This document shows, piece after piece, positions 54,708-63,688 of a stretch of 64,000 nt of DNA. How positions within the stretch are numbered: the first letter of the stretch is position 1; each line of letters opens with the position of its first letter. Origin of the DNA: Streptomyces seoulensis. GTDB lineage: Bacteria; Actinomycetota; Actinomycetes; Streptomycetales; Streptomycetaceae. A model generated the notes under the pieces. That model searched no databases and was not told where the DNA came from. It was given only the letters and a program-made list of their open reading frames with translations. The stretch spans positions 3,130,853-3,194,852 of the forward strand of contig CP054936.1 of assembly GCA_013364255.1 (NCBI GenBank), written 5' to 3'. A program made the translations under genes and the position numbers.

Positions 54708-55733
54708 TCAGGGATTTCGCGGGGTGCGCGCGGTGCGCGGGCCGCGCCGCGCGGTGGCCCGGCGGGTGGTGTCGGGGCGGCCCGGCGAGCGGGTGGCGGG
54801 GGCGGCGGGCGCGGGATGCGTGAGGTGCGGCGCGGGCTGGACGGGGTGGGCGGACGGCGCCGGCTGGACGGCCTGCGGGGCGTGCGCGGGCGGTGCGGGG
54901 CGGGCGGCCTGGGTGGCCCGGGACAGGTGGGTGGCGTGGCTGACCGGTTCGCGCGCGGGCACGCCGGGCTTGTGCTCGGCCGGGGACCAGTCGCCCTTGC
55001 CCATGACCATCAGCGGGTCGAACAGCACGACGACGCCCGCCAGCAGCAGGAAGGCGAGCGGGCCGACCAGCATGGGGGCCAGCAGGGTGGCCGGGGACTC
55101 GCCGTCGACCGGGGCGCCGGCGGCGGGGTGCAGGTGGACGCTGAGGGCGGCCATGCCCGTGTAGTGCATGCCGCTGACGGCCAGGCCCATGACGCAGCTG
55201 GCGCCGACGCTCCACAGGAATCCCCTGACCTGACCGGCCGCCCACAGGGCCGCGGTCGCGGCGACGACGGCGATGACGACGGAGGCGGAGACGGTCCAGA
55301 CGTCGTACTCGAAGGCGCCGTCGAGCCGCATCCCGGCCATGCCCAGGTAGTGCATGGAGGCGACGCCCAGTCCGGTGATCGTGCCTCCGGTGAACAGCGC
55401 CGAGCCGCGCGCGCCCCGGTAGCCGACGATGAAGATCCCCACGCCGACCATGACGATGGCGACGATCAGGCTCGCGTACGTCGTCGGGCGGTCGTAGCGG
55501 ATCGGCGCGCCGTGGACGGCGAAGCCCATCATCGCCACGAAGTGCATGGTCCAGATGCCCGAGCCGATCGCCGCCGAGGCGAGGGCGAGCCAGCCCGGCC
55601 GCCAGGAGTGGGCGACGAGCAGGGCGCGGGTGGTGCAGCGCAGGCCGAGGGCGCCGCCCAGGCAGGCCATGAGGTAGGCCACCAGCGGGGTGACCAGCCC
55701 GTAGCTGAATCCGTCGACCGTGCCGTCGTGCAT
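54708..55733 (-). CDS. MHYT-domain integral membrane sensor
   Basis: 341 residues. Seven membrane helices with the MHYT repeats: [20 protein letters not shown] and [11 protein letters not shown], thought to bind copper and sense gases such as O2 or NO. A Pro/Ala/His-rich cytoplasmic tail of about 85 residues follows; there is no GGDEF, EAL or kinase domain. ATG at 55733. Signalling partner unknown. Its stop is 11 bp from the uvrB promoter. Confidence 0.88.
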   Translation of the reverse strand: MHDGTVDGFSYGLVTPLVAYLMACLGGALGLRCTTRALLVAHSWRPGWLALASAAIGSGIWTMHFVAMMGFAVHGAPIRYDRPTTYASLIVAIVMVGVGIFIVGYRGARGSALFTGGTITGLGVASMHYLGMAGMRLDGAFEYDVWTVSASVVIAVVAATAALWAAGQVRGFLWSVGASCVMGLAVSGMHYTGMAALSVHLHPAAGAPVDGESPATLLAPMLVGPLAFLLLAGVVVLFDPLMVMGKGDWSPAEHKPGVPAREPVSHATHLSRATQAARPAPPAHAPQAVQPAPSAHPVQPAPHLTHPAPAAPATRSPGRPDTTRRATARRGPRTARTPRNP

Positions 55734-56025
55734 GCGCGGTTGCCCTTCCGCCCTGTCGAGTCCCGGAACGTCCGGTACGCGCTGAAGTCGCCCCCCGCCC
55801 CCATGACCGTCCCGCGGTCCGGGTTGACGCAGAGAGTATGACCCCCACCGGAATGGTCGAACGATTATCCGGCAAAGAATCACGACCCCGTCGCAGATGT
55901 GCGACAGCGGTGAGCGGCCCGAACACCGGCCCCCGTTCCGGTGGCCCGGCCCCGTCCGGACCGCTTCGGTGACGATCTGCTGCCACCCTGATGCTGTCCG
56001 TGATCGCATGAGGCGAGGAGTACGT

Positions 56026-56898
56026 ATGCACGCGCGCGCTGTTGCCGCCACGACGGCCGCTCTCCTGGGGACGCTGGCGCTGTCGCCCCCCTCCGAGGTG
56101 CGGGCGGCGGGGGCCGCCGGGCGGCCCGTGGTCGTCGCCCACCGGGGCGCCTGCGCCTACGCGCCGGAGAACACGCTGCCGGCCATCGACAAGGCGGCCG
56201 CGCTGGGCTTCTCCTGGATGGAGAACGACGTGCAGCGCACCAAGGACGGCCGGCTCGTCGTCCTGCACGACGACAGCCTGCGCCGGACGACCGACGTCGA
56301 GCGGGTCTTCCCGAACCGGTCGCCGTGGAAGGTGAAGGACTTCACGGCCGCCGAGATCGCCCGCCTGGACGCGGGCAGCTGGTTCTCCCCCGCGTACGCG
56401 GGCACCAGGGTGCCGACGCTCGACCAGTACATGCGCCGGATCGAGCACAACCACGAGAAGCTGCTCCTGGAGATCAAGAATCCCGAGCTGTATCCGGGCA
56501 TCGAGCGGCAGACCCTGAAGCTGCTGCGCAACGACGGCTGGCTGGACCGTCCGCACCTGACCGGCCGGCTGATCGTGCAGAGCTTCAGCGCCGACAGCGT
56601 GCGCACGGTGCACCGGCTCGCCCCCGCGGTCACCACCGCCTTCCTCGGCCGCCCCGGCACGGCGGAGCTGAGCCGGTACGCGGGCTTCACGGACATGATC
56701 AATCCGTCGTACGGCACCATCGGTTCCGCCTACGTCTCCGCCGTGCACCGGTTCACCGGGCCGCACGGCAGGCGGCTGAAGGTGTACACGTGGACGGTGG
56801 ACGACGCGGCCCACGCCCGGACCGTCGCGGGGTACGGCGTGGACGGCGTCATCACCGACCGGCCGGACGTGGTGCGGTCGGCTCTGAAGACCGCCTGA
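56026..56898 (+). CDS. glpQ: Secreted glycerophosphodiester phosphodiesterase
   Basis: 290 residues. Signal peptide (residues 1-28, ending near VRAAGA) and GDPD catalytic motifs VVAHRGACAYAPENT (HRG and Glu), ENDVQRTKDG and VLHDD. It splits glycerophosphodiesters outside the cell, releasing glycerol-3-phosphate. It resembles glpQ2 of S. coelicolor, a PhoP-controlled gene as I recall, but I could not find a convincing PHO box in the 292-bp upstream gap. ATG at 56026 is chosen for GAGGAG 5 nt upstream. Confidence 0.92.
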   Translation: MHARAVAATTAALLGTLALSPPSEVRAAGAAGRPVVVAHRGACAYAPENTLPAIDKAAALGFSWMENDVQRTKDGRLVVLHDDSLRRTTDVERVFPNRSPWKVKDFTAAEIARLDAGSWFSPAYAGTRVPTLDQYMRRIEHNHEKLLLEIKNPELYPGIERQTLKLLRNDGWLDRPHLTGRLIVQSFSADSVRTVHRLAPAVTTAFLGRPGTAELSRYAGFTDMINPSYGTIGSAYVSAVHRFTGPHGRRLKVYTWTVDDAAHARTVAGYGVDGVITDRPDVVRSALKTA

Positions 56899-56937
56899 AA
56901 CCGGCTCGGATCAGGTGAATCCGCAGGTCACCGCCGA

Positions 56938-56960
56938 TTGTCAGTGGTGGGCCGTACGGT
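56938..56960 (+). promoter_or_regulatory. PafBC-type DNA-damage promoter of ogt
   Basis: TTGTCAGTG-N8-TACGGT on the plus strand, full match, predicted transcription start at the ogt ATG (56967). Confidence 0.85.
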
Positions 56961-56966
56961 TCTCGC

Positions 56967-57542
56967 ATGGACAGCCACGAGTGGGACGAGCAGTCGGCCG
57001 AGGACGGCGGGCAGCAGGTCGTGTGGGCCGTGACCGACACCCGGATCGGCCCGCTGCTGCTGGCCGCGACGGCCGACGGACTGGTCAACGTCGTCTTCCA
57101 CGCCACGGACGAGGTACGCGAGCGGGCCCTCGGGCAGCTGGCGTCCCGGCTGGGCACCGAGCCGGTCGAGGCGCCCGGCTCCCCGGTGCTGGCGCAGGCG
57201 ACGGGCCAGCTGGAGGCGTACTTCGCCGGCGAGCGGCGGGACTTCGAGCTGCCCTTGGACTGGTCGCTGATATCGGGCTTCAACCGGCAGGTGCTGCGCG
57301 AACTGGCGTCGGGTGTGCCGTACGGCCAGGTCGTCGGGTACGGCGACCTGGCCCGGCGGGTCGGTCAGCCCCAGGCCGCCCAGGCGGTGGGCGTGGCCAT
57401 GGGCGCCAACCCGCTGCCGCTGGTGGTGCCGTGTCACCGGGTGGTCGAGAGCGACGGCGGCATCGGCGGGTTCGGCGGCGGACTGGAGACCAAGCGGACG
57501 CTGCTCGCGCTGGAGGGAGTCCTGCCCGAACCGCTGTTCTGA
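56967..57542 (+). CDS. ogt: Methylated-DNA--protein-cysteine methyltransferase
   Basis: 191 residues. It directly reverses O6-alkylguanine by suicide transfer to Cys156 in LVVPCHRVV. Helix-turn-helix region with the arginine finger lies in VPYGQVVGYGDLARRVGQPQ. The N-terminal domain of about 90 residues is as in Ogt. The ATG at 56967 is 7 nt past the -10, so it is leaderless. Its promoter matches those of uvrA and uvrB. Confidence 0.95.
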   Translation: MDSHEWDEQSAEDGGQQVVWAVTDTRIGPLLLAATADGLVNVVFHATDEVRERALGQLASRLGTEPVEAPGSPVLAQATGQLEAYFAGERRDFELPLDWSLISGFNRQVLRELASGVPYGQVVGYGDLARRVGQPQAAQAVGVAMGANPLPLVVPCHRVVESDGGIGGFGGGLETKRTLLALEGVLPEPLF

Positions 57543-57573
57543 GCGGCCTGTCCGAGCGTCTTGTCCGAGCGGT

Positions 57574-58017
57574 CTAGTCGTAGTGCCGGGCCTCGAACAC
57601 GTTCCCGTCCGGGTCGCGGAAGTAGAAGCTGCGGCGGGCGTCGCCGCGGGCGCCGGAGGAGTCGTAGGAGAAGTCGGAGACGGGGACGCCGTGTTCCCGC
57701 AGGCGGGTGCGCAGCGCGTCGAATGCCTCGGCGGGCAGTGCCAGGCAGACGTGGTGCACCGGGTGCCCGGCGCCGTCGGCCGCGCCGGGGAGCACGTCCA
57801 TGCGCGGGGCCAGGTCGAGCGGGGCGAGGTCGAGGATCGTCTCCTCGTTGACGCGGACCGAGGGGAAGGACCTCTCGCCCGCGCGGAACTCGTCGACGCC
57901 GATCGGCTCCAGGCCGACCGCCCGCTCGTGGAAACGGGCGGCGGCGACCGGGTCGCGCACCCACAGGACGACGTGGTCCAGACGTGTCGTGTTGCCGTTC
58001 GTGCGGCTGTCGGTCAT
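57574..58017 (-). CDS. VOC-superfamily (glyoxalase/dioxygenase-fold) protein
   Basis: 147 residues. Paired beta-alpha-beta modules: LDHVVLWVRDPVAAARF with a metal His, central PVHHVCLALP, and C-terminal FYFRDPDGNVFEARHYD with the metal Glu. This is a typical single-domain VOC enzyme or resistance-like binding protein. Substrate unknown. ATG at 58017; stands alone, convergent with ogt and divergent from psuG. Confidence 0.88.
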   Translation of the reverse strand: MTDSRTNGNTTRLDHVVLWVRDPVAAARFHERAVGLEPIGVDEFRAGERSFPSVRVNEETILDLAPLDLAPRMDVLPGAADGAGHPVHHVCLALPAEAFDALRTRLREHGVPVSDFSYDSSGARGDARRSFYFRDPDGNVFEARHYD

Positions 58018-58115
58018 GGGTCCAGGCTGGTGCCGCTCCCGCCCCGCCGCAAGGGTTTGACCGGGTGTGCGGCCCGCCAGGGATGAGGGAGAGCCGACTG
58101 AGGGGAGGTGGGCAC

Positions 58116-59021
58116 GTGCTGGTGGTGTCCGAAGAGGTGCGGGAGGCGCTCGCCGCGCGCCGTCCGGTGGTGGCCCTGGAATCCACGATCATCGCCCATG
58201 GGCTGCCGCGTCCGCGCAACTTACAGGTGGCGCTGGAGCTGGAGGACGCGGTACGCGAGGAGGGCGCCGTACCCGCGACGATCGCCGTGCTGGACGGGCG
58301 GCCCCACGTGGGCCTGGACAAGCGGCAGCTGGAGCGGGTCGCGAACGAGGACGGGATCCGCAAGCTGGGCCACCGAGACCTGCCCCTCGCCGTGGCCGCG
58401 GGGGCGAGCGGGGCGACGACCGTGTCGGCGACGGCCCGGCTGGCCGCGCTGGCGGGAGTCCGCGTGTTCGCGACGGGCGGGCTCGGCGGGGTGCACCGGC
58501 AGTGGACGGTGACGCAGGACGAGTCCGCCGACCTGGGACTGCTGGCGCGCACCCGGATCACGGTGGTGTGCGCGGGAGTGAAGTCGATCCTGGACGTGCC
58601 GGCCACCCTCCAGCGGCTGGAGACGCTGGGGGTCGCGGTGGCCGGGTACCGCACGGACCGCTTCCCCGGCTTCTACCTCAGCGACTCCGGTCATCCGGTG
58701 GACTGGACGCTGCGCACGCCCGAGGAGGTCGCCGAGGTCATGCGGGCGCAGAACGCGCTGCGCGGACCGGAGTCGGCGCTGATCGTCGCGAATCCGGTGC
58801 CCCTGGCGGAGCAGCTGGACCCCGGGCTGCACGCGCGCGTGCTCGCCGACGCGCTGGACGCGTGCGCGGCGGAGGGCGTCACCGGGCAGGCGGTCACCCC
58901 GTTCCTGCTGGACCATCTGGTGCGGCACACCGACGGCGCGTCCCTGCGCGCCAACCTGGCGGCGGTGCGCGGCAACGTGCGCCTGGCGGCCCGCGTCGCG
59001 ACGGCCTGGGCGCGCGTGTGA
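58116..59021 (+). CDS. psuG: Pseudouridine-5'-phosphate glycosidase
   Basis: 301 residues. It splits pseudouridine 5'-phosphate into uracil and ribose 5-phosphate. Family motifs: ALESTIIAHGLPRPRN, AAGASGATTVSAT, FATGGLGGVHR and the catalytic-Lys strand VCAGVKSILD. Codon 36 is TTA (58221-58223), the rare leucine codon needing the bldA tRNA, so expression may be tied to development. GTG at 58116 with GGGGAGG upstream. It overlaps the kinase gene by 4 bases. Confidence 0.95.
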   Translation: MLVVSEEVREALAARRPVVALESTIIAHGLPRPRNLQVALELEDAVREEGAVPATIAVLDGRPHVGLDKRQLERVANEDGIRKLGHRDLPLAVAAGASGATTVSATARLAALAGVRVFATGGLGGVHRQWTVTQDESADLGLLARTRITVVCAGVKSILDVPATLQRLETLGVAVAGYRTDRFPGFYLSDSGHPVDWTLRTPEEVAEVMRAQNALRGPESALIVANPVPLAEQLDPGLHARVLADALDACAAEGVTGQAVTPFLLDHLVRHTDGASLRANLAAVRGNVRLAARVATAWARV

Positions 59022-59962
59022 CGCCGGGCGGGGCGTTGCTGGTGGTGGGGGACGTGGTGACGGACGTGGTCGCCCGGCACCGGGGTGCGCTCGCGGCCGG
59101 TACCGACACCGCCGCCGCGATCCGGCTGGTGCCGGGCGGCGCGGGGGCCAACGTGGCCTGCTGGGCGGCCCACCGGGGGTGCCGGGACGTGCGGCTGCTG
59201 GGGCGGGTGGGCGCGGAGTCGGCGCTCTGGCACGAACGGGAGCTGGTCGCCTCGGGGGTGCGGGCCCGGCTCGTGGTGGATCGCGAGGCGCCGACCGGGA
59301 CGGTGGTGTGCCTGGTCGACGCCGCGGCCGCGGCGGAGCGCACGTTCCTCACGGACAGCGGGGCGTCGCTGCGGCTGGCGCCCGGGGACTGGTCGGACGC
59401 GCTGCTCGACGGGGTGGCCCGGCTGCACCTGTCGGGTTATCTGCTGTTCTCCGCGTCGGGTCGGGCGCTGGTGGCGGTGGCCGTCGCGTCGGCACGCGCG
59501 CGTGGCGTGCCGGTGAGTCTGGACCCGGCCTCGGCCGGCTTCCTCGCCGTGCTGGGCGCCGGGCGGTTCCTGGAGCTGGTCGCGGGCGTGGACGTGCTGC
59601 TGCCGAGTCGGGACGAGGCGTGTCTGCTGGCCGGGGTGGCCGATCCGGCGTTCGCGGCGGCCGAGCTGAGCCGGCGCGTACCGCTGGTGGTGGCCAAGCA
59701 GGGCGCGGACGGCGCGCTGGTGGCCCGGGGCGGCGCCGTACGCGCCCGGGTGGCCGCCCCGACTGTGACGCCCCGGGACACCACGGGTGCCGGGGACGCC
59801 TTCACGGGAGCGTTCCTCGCCGCACTGCTCGGCGGGGCCGGACCCGAGGAGGCGGCGGCGGAGGGCTGCCGGGCGGGCGCGCTCGCGGTGGGCCGGGTGG
59901 GCGGCCGTCCACCGCGGAACGACCCGACGGCCGAGGCCCCACAGGAGGCCCCCGACGGCTGA
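59018..59962 (+). CDS. PfkB-family kinase, probable pseudouridine kinase
   Basis: 314 residues. Ribokinase fold: GDVVTDVVARHRG near the N-terminus, PGGAGANVACWAAHRG glycine motif, LPSRDEACLLAG and C-terminal DTTGAGDAFTGAFLAAL with the catalytic Asp. Translational coupling with psuG (4-base overlap) argues for pseudouridine as substrate. The last codons and TGA lie inside the first copy of a 28-bp minisatellite, so the C-terminal tail may be recently altered. Confidence 0.88.
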   Translation: MTPGGALLVVGDVVTDVVARHRGALAAGTDTAAAIRLVPGGAGANVACWAAHRGCRDVRLLGRVGAESALWHERELVASGVRARLVVDREAPTGTVVCLVDAAAAAERTFLTDSGASLRLAPGDWSDALLDGVARLHLSGYLLFSASGRALVAVAVASARARGVPVSLDPASAGFLAVLGAGRFLELVAGVDVLLPSRDEACLLAGVADPAFAAAELSRRVPLVVAKQGADGALVARGGAVRARVAAPTVTPRDTTGAGDAFTGAFLAALLGGAGPEEAAAEGCRAGALAVGRVGGRPPRNDPTAEAPQEAPDG

Positions 59963-60315
59963 GACACCACGGGCGGGCGGGCAGCGGGTGAGGCGCCCCG
60001 GGCGGCGCCCGGCGTCAGGGGCGGCACCCGGCGGCAGGGGCGGCACCCGGCGGCTGAGGCACCAGGAACGGCATCCGGCGGATGAGGCGCGAGGCGCGGC
60101 ATCCGGCGGATGAGGCGCGAGGCGCGGCATCCGGCGGATGAGGCGCGAGGCGCGGCACCCAGCGGGTGAGGTGCCCCGGGCGGCACCCAGCGGCAGGGGC
60201 GTCAGGGGCGGAATCCGGCGGGTGAAGGGGCCACTGGTGGCACCCGGCGGCAGAGGTACCACGGGCCGCACCCGGCGGTTGGGGTGCCACGGGCGGTACC
60301 CGGCGGCTGGGCGAG
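59951..60315. repeat. 28-bp degenerate minisatellite, about 14 units
   Basis: The unit is CACCCGGCGGCTGAGGCACC followed by about 8 more bases ending in GG. Units at 60072, 60100 and 60128 are identical; units at 60044, 60156, 60184, 60241 and 60269 are also 28 long, one is 29, two are 19-nt truncated. Each copy can form a small hairpin around CATCC-GGC-GGATG. The array fills the gap between the two kinase-like genes; the length of 28 rules out a continuous reading frame. Confidence 0.9.
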
Positions 60316-60951
60316 TCAGTCGGCGCGCCAGGCCGGGTGGCGCGGGTCGTCGGCGCGGACCAGTACGTCCGCGGTGCCGGCCGGGTCGGTCTCGGCCTCG
60401 TAGCGTGCGAAGGCGGGCAGCGTCCAGTGCTCCGCCTCGGGGGTGCGGCGGCGCAGGGCACCCGGGGAGAGCAGGAGATGGACGCTCAGGTCGAACGGGA
60501 ACCAGTGCCGCAGCAGCAGGGGGCCGTGCAGCAACAGCACTCCGCCGGGCGGGAGGCCGACGTAGGCGCTGCGGGTGGCGCGGTCGGTGACCGGGTCCCG
60601 CAGGTCGGGCAGAACGCGCCCGTCGCCGCCGGGTTCGAGCGGGCCGAACACCTCGCGCCACAGCGCGCCGGTGTCGAGCCAGCCGTCGTAGTACGAGTCC
60701 ACGTCCCGGTGGCCGTGTTCGAGGCGCAGGGAGGCCGGGCGCAGGAAGCTTTCGGCGTCGACGACCAGGGACGGGCGGCCGAGCGGGCGCAGCGCCTCGG
60801 CGACCCGGGCGGCCAGCTCGCCCGGGCGGGCGGCGGGCGCGCCGTCGAGGGCGACGCGCGGCCAGGGGCTGCCGTCGCCCGGTTCCAGGTCGAGCAGCCG
60901 CTCGGCCAGCAGGTCGCCGAGCCGTTCCCAGGTGATCGCTTCGAGTCGCAC
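60316..60951 (-). CDS. Uridine-kinase-like protein with degenerate P-loop
   Basis: 211 residues. The overall pattern follows the uridine kinase/phosphoribulokinase fold: a first strand with [37 protein letters not shown], a loop with VLLLHGPLLLR and RRTPEAEHW. In the P-loop position the GxxxxGK[ST] Lys is missing (Pro-Gly-Glu instead), so catalysis is doubtful. GTG at 60951 is the best start by family length. It is convergent with the pseudouridine genes; a link to uracil/uridine metabolism is inference. Confidence 0.75.
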   Translation of the reverse strand: MRLEAITWERLGDLLAERLLDLEPGDGSPWPRVALDGAPAARPGELAARVAEALRPLGRPSLVVDAESFLRPASLRLEHGHRDVDSYYDGWLDTGALWREVFGPLEPGGDGRVLPDLRDPVTDRATRSAYVGLPPGGVLLLHGPLLLRHWFPFDLSVHLLLSPGALRRRTPEAEHWTLPAFARYEAETDPAGTADVLVRADDPRHPAWRAD

Positions 60952-60983
60952 ACGGCCATGATGCGCCCGGCCGGGGCAGGGGC

Positions 60984-61072
60984 GTGGCCGGGGTCGGCAA
61001 GCGTGCGCGCCGCCGGGGCCGGAGCACGGACGTGGGCCGGGGTCGGCAAGGGTGCGCGCCGCCGGGGGCCGG
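60984..61072. repeat. Direct repeat of about 40 bp, two copies
   Basis: GTGGCCGGGGTCGGCAAGCG and the following 19 bases at 60984-61022 recur with small changes at 61032-61072, within the divergent gap before the DUF2293 gene. Confidence 0.85.
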
Positions 61073-61198
61073 GCGGCGCAGGAGGGCGCGTGCATCGGGA
61101 GGTGGGGGCGCTGCTTCACGGCAGGAGGGCGGACGTGGCAGAGGACGGCGCGTCAGGGAGCGAGTGCGTAAGGGGGCGGTGCGGGGAATGAACTCCGC

Positions 61199-61894
61199 AT
61201 GGCCCGCCTGCCGACTCCCCCGTCCCGTCTCGGGCTTGTCGTCGTCCAGCCGTTGCGGGGCAAGCGCTGCGCCCGGTGCCGCCGGGGTCCGCTGTCCCTG
61301 CTGGTCCTGGAGGAGGGCGTGCCCCGTTGTCCGGTCTGCGTCGATCTCGGGCATCTGGTGTTCCTGCCGCGCGGCGACACGGCGCTGACCCGGCGGTCCC
61401 GGGAGGAGAGCGCGCTGTCGGTCGTCGTCGTGCGGTTCAACCGGCGCAAGGGCCGGTACGAGCGGCAGGGCGTCCTGGTCGAGGAGCCGGCTCTCGTCCG
61501 GGCCGAGGCGCGGTGCCTGGCGGACGCCGAGGCGCGACGCCGTCGCCGGGCCCGCGACGCACGGCGACGGGCCGCCCAGGACATACGGTTCGCCGAGGCG
61601 TTCGCGGTGGAGATCGTGCGGCTGTTCCCGCGCTGCCCGCCGGACCGGGCCCGGGAGATCGCCGCGCACGCCTCGGTGCGCGGCAGCGGGCGGGTCGGCC
61701 GCAGCGCGGCGGGCCGGGCGCTGTCCGAGGGCGCGGTCGGCTGGGCGGTACGGGCGTCCGTACGGCATCTGGACACACCGTACGACCGGCTGCTGATGGA
61801 CGGCGTGGTCCGGCCCGAGGCCCGGCGGCGGACGGCGGCGGCCGTCGACTCGGTGCTGCGATCGTGGCGCGGGCCGGACCCGGCCGCCGCCTGA
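61199..61894 (+). CDS. DUF2293 domain protein
   Basis: 231 residues. The N-terminal part has two Cys pairs (CARC, CPVC), a likely zinc ribbon, near residues 24-47. Then a strongly basic Arg/Ala helix (about 110-130) and a C-terminal DUF2293 domain (FPRCPPDRAREIAAHASVRG...). Zinc ribbon plus basic helix suggests nucleic acid binding. ATG at 61199. Function unknown. Confidence 0.85.
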   Translation: MARLPTPPSRLGLVVVQPLRGKRCARCRRGPLSLLVLEEGVPRCPVCVDLGHLVFLPRGDTALTRRSREESALSVVVVRFNRRKGRYERQGVLVEEPALVRAEARCLADAEARRRRRARDARRRAAQDIRFAEAFAVEIVRLFPRCPPDRAREIAAHASVRGSGRVGRSAAGRALSEGAVGWAVRASVRHLDTPYDRLLMDGVVRPEARRRTAAAVDSVLRSWRGPDPAAA

Positions 61895-61901
61895 CCACAC
61901 C

Positions 61902-62050
61902 GCGCTCCCCCGGCGAGCCGACGGCACGCGGTCGCCCGCTGCCTCACCGCACCGCGCGCCCCCCGACGGGCCGACGGCACGCGGTCGCCCGCTGCCTCAC
62001 CGCACCGCGCACCCCCCGACGGCCCGGCAGCGCGCGGTCGTCCGCCGCCC
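61902..62050. repeat. 53-bp tandem repeat, about 2.8 copies
   Basis: CCGACGGCACGCGGTCGCCC recurs at 61918 and 61971 (period 53) with a diverged third copy near 62024. It fills most of the gap between the DUF2293 gene and gltD. Confidence 0.85.
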
Positions 62051-62157
62051 GGGCCGCGTGGCCTGCGCTCGTGGCCCGGCGGACGTATCGTGACCGGAAG
62101 GGCGCCGCCCGAGGACGCGCAGACGCACGCGAGTACGAGTACGCGAGGGGGACGGCC

Positions 62158-63645
62158 ATGGCCGATCCCAAGGGTTTCCTGTCCACGCCCCGGCAGGAGT
62201 GGCCGCGCAGGCCGGTCGAGGAGCGGGTGCGGGACTGGGACGAGGTGTACGTCCCCGGTGCGCTGCTGCCGATCATCAGCAAGCAGGCGGACCGCTGCAT
62301 GGACTGCGGCGTCCCCTTCTGTCACCAGGCCTGTCCGCTCGGCAACCTGATCCCGGAGTGGAACGACCTGGTCTCGCGGGAGGACTGGCGGGCGGCGAGC
62401 GAACGACTGCACGCCACGAACAACTTCCCCGAGTTCACCGGCCGGTTGTGCCCGGCGCCGTGCGAGGCGGGCTGCGTGCTCGCGATCAACCAGCCGGCCG
62501 TCACCATCAAGAACGTCGAGTGCGCCATCGCCGACCGGGCTTGGGAGGAGGGTTTCGTCCCGCCGCGTCCGCCGGACCGGCTGTCGGGCCGGACGGTGGC
62601 GGTGATCGGCTCCGGACCGACCGGGCTCGCCGCAGCCCAGCAGCTGACCCGCGCGGGGCACACGGTCGCCGTGTACGAGAAGGACGACCGGCTCGGCGGG
62701 CTGATGCGCTACGGCATCCCCGCGTTCAAGATGGAGAAGCGGCAGCTGGAACGGCGGCTGGAGCAGATGCGGGCCGAGGGGACCAAGTTCCGGGTGTCCA
62801 CGGCGGTCGGGCGGGACGTCGGCGCGGCGGAGCTGCGGGCGCGCCACGACGCCGTGGTGATCGCCACCGGAGCCACGGCCTGGCGCGAACTCGACATCCC
62901 GGGACGTGACCTGGCCGGTGTCCATCAGGCGATGGAGTACCTGCCGCTGTCCAACCGGGTGTGCGAGGGAGACCTCCAGGTCTCGCCGCTGTCCGCGGCC
63001 GGCCGGCACGTGGTCATCGTGGGCGGCGGCGACACGGGGGCCGACTGCCTCGGTACGGCGGTGCGCGAGGGCGCGGCGTCGGTGACCCAGCTCGACATCT
63101 ACGCGCAGCCCGGCGCGGAGCGCGACGAGGACGCCGAGCCGTGGCCGACGTATCCGAAGGTCTACCGGCTCTCGGCGGCGCACCAGGAGGCCGGGGCGCT
63201 GCGGACGGCGCCCGCCGCCGACGCCGACGCGCGGCTGTTCGCGGCGTCGACGCTGCGCTTCACGGGGGACGAGGACGGGCACGTGCGGGAGCTGCACCTG
63301 GTGGAGGTGGACGCCGGGCGGCGTCCGCTGCCGGGCACCGAGCGCGTCCTGCCGGCCGATCTCGTGCTGCTCGCGCTCGGCTTCTCGGGACCCGACCGGC
63401 GCGACGGCCTGATCGACCAGCTGGGGATCGCGCTCGCGCCGCGCGGCACGATCGTCCGGGACCCCGGCTTCGCGACGAACGTCCCCGGCGTGTTCGTCGC
63501 CGGGGACGCCGCGCGCGGGCAGTCGCTCATCGTGTGGGGGATCGCGGAGGGACGGGCGGTGGCGGCGGCGGTGGACCGGCATCTGACGGGCGGTTCGCGA
63601 CTGCCGACGCCGATCGGACCGTACGACCGCCCGATGATCGCCTGA
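62158..63645 (+). CDS. gltD: Glutamate synthase small subunit-like (GltD) oxidoreductase
   Basis: 495 residues. N-terminal 4Fe-4S domain (CMDCGVPFCHQACPLGN and CPAPCEAGC, about residues 44-105) followed by an FAD/NADPH domain with GSGPTGLAAAQQL and GGGDTGADCLGTA dinucleotide motifs and a final FVAGDAARGQSLIVW. GltD normally feeds electrons to GltB, but no gltB is adjacent; this is either a paralogue or a GltD-like subunit for another partner. ATG at 62158 with GAGGGGG upstream. Confidence 0.93.
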   Translation: MADPKGFLSTPRQEWPRRPVEERVRDWDEVYVPGALLPIISKQADRCMDCGVPFCHQACPLGNLIPEWNDLVSREDWRAASERLHATNNFPEFTGRLCPAPCEAGCVLAINQPAVTIKNVECAIADRAWEEGFVPPRPPDRLSGRTVAVIGSGPTGLAAAQQLTRAGHTVAVYEKDDRLGGLMRYGIPAFKMEKRQLERRLEQMRAEGTKFRVSTAVGRDVGAAELRARHDAVVIATGATAWRELDIPGRDLAGVHQAMEYLPLSNRVCEGDLQVSPLSAAGRHVVIVGGGDTGADCLGTAVREGAASVTQLDIYAQPGAERDEDAEPWPTYPKVYRLSAAHQEAGALRTAPAADADARLFAASTLRFTGDEDGHVRELHLVEVDAGRRPLPGTERVLPADLVLLALGFSGPDRRDGLIDQLGIALAPRGTIVRDPGFATNVPGVFVAGDAARGQSLIVWGIAEGRAVAAAVDRHLTGGSRLPTPIGPYDRPMIA

Positions 63646-63688
63646 CCGGAGCGCACCCTCGTGCACGCGGCGCGCGGGCGTGCGCCCC

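Noticed and set aside
55741..55800. tRNA-like sequence around TCGAGTCCCGGAACG
   Set aside because: No acceptor or anticodon arms could be paired around it.
55734..56025. PHO box upstream of the secreted phosphodiesterase
   Set aside because: The gene type made it likely, but I found no 11-bp periodic GTTCACC-like units on either strand.
59951..60315. CRISPR array
   Set aside because: The 28-bp units are directly tandem with no unique spacers, and there are no cas genes.
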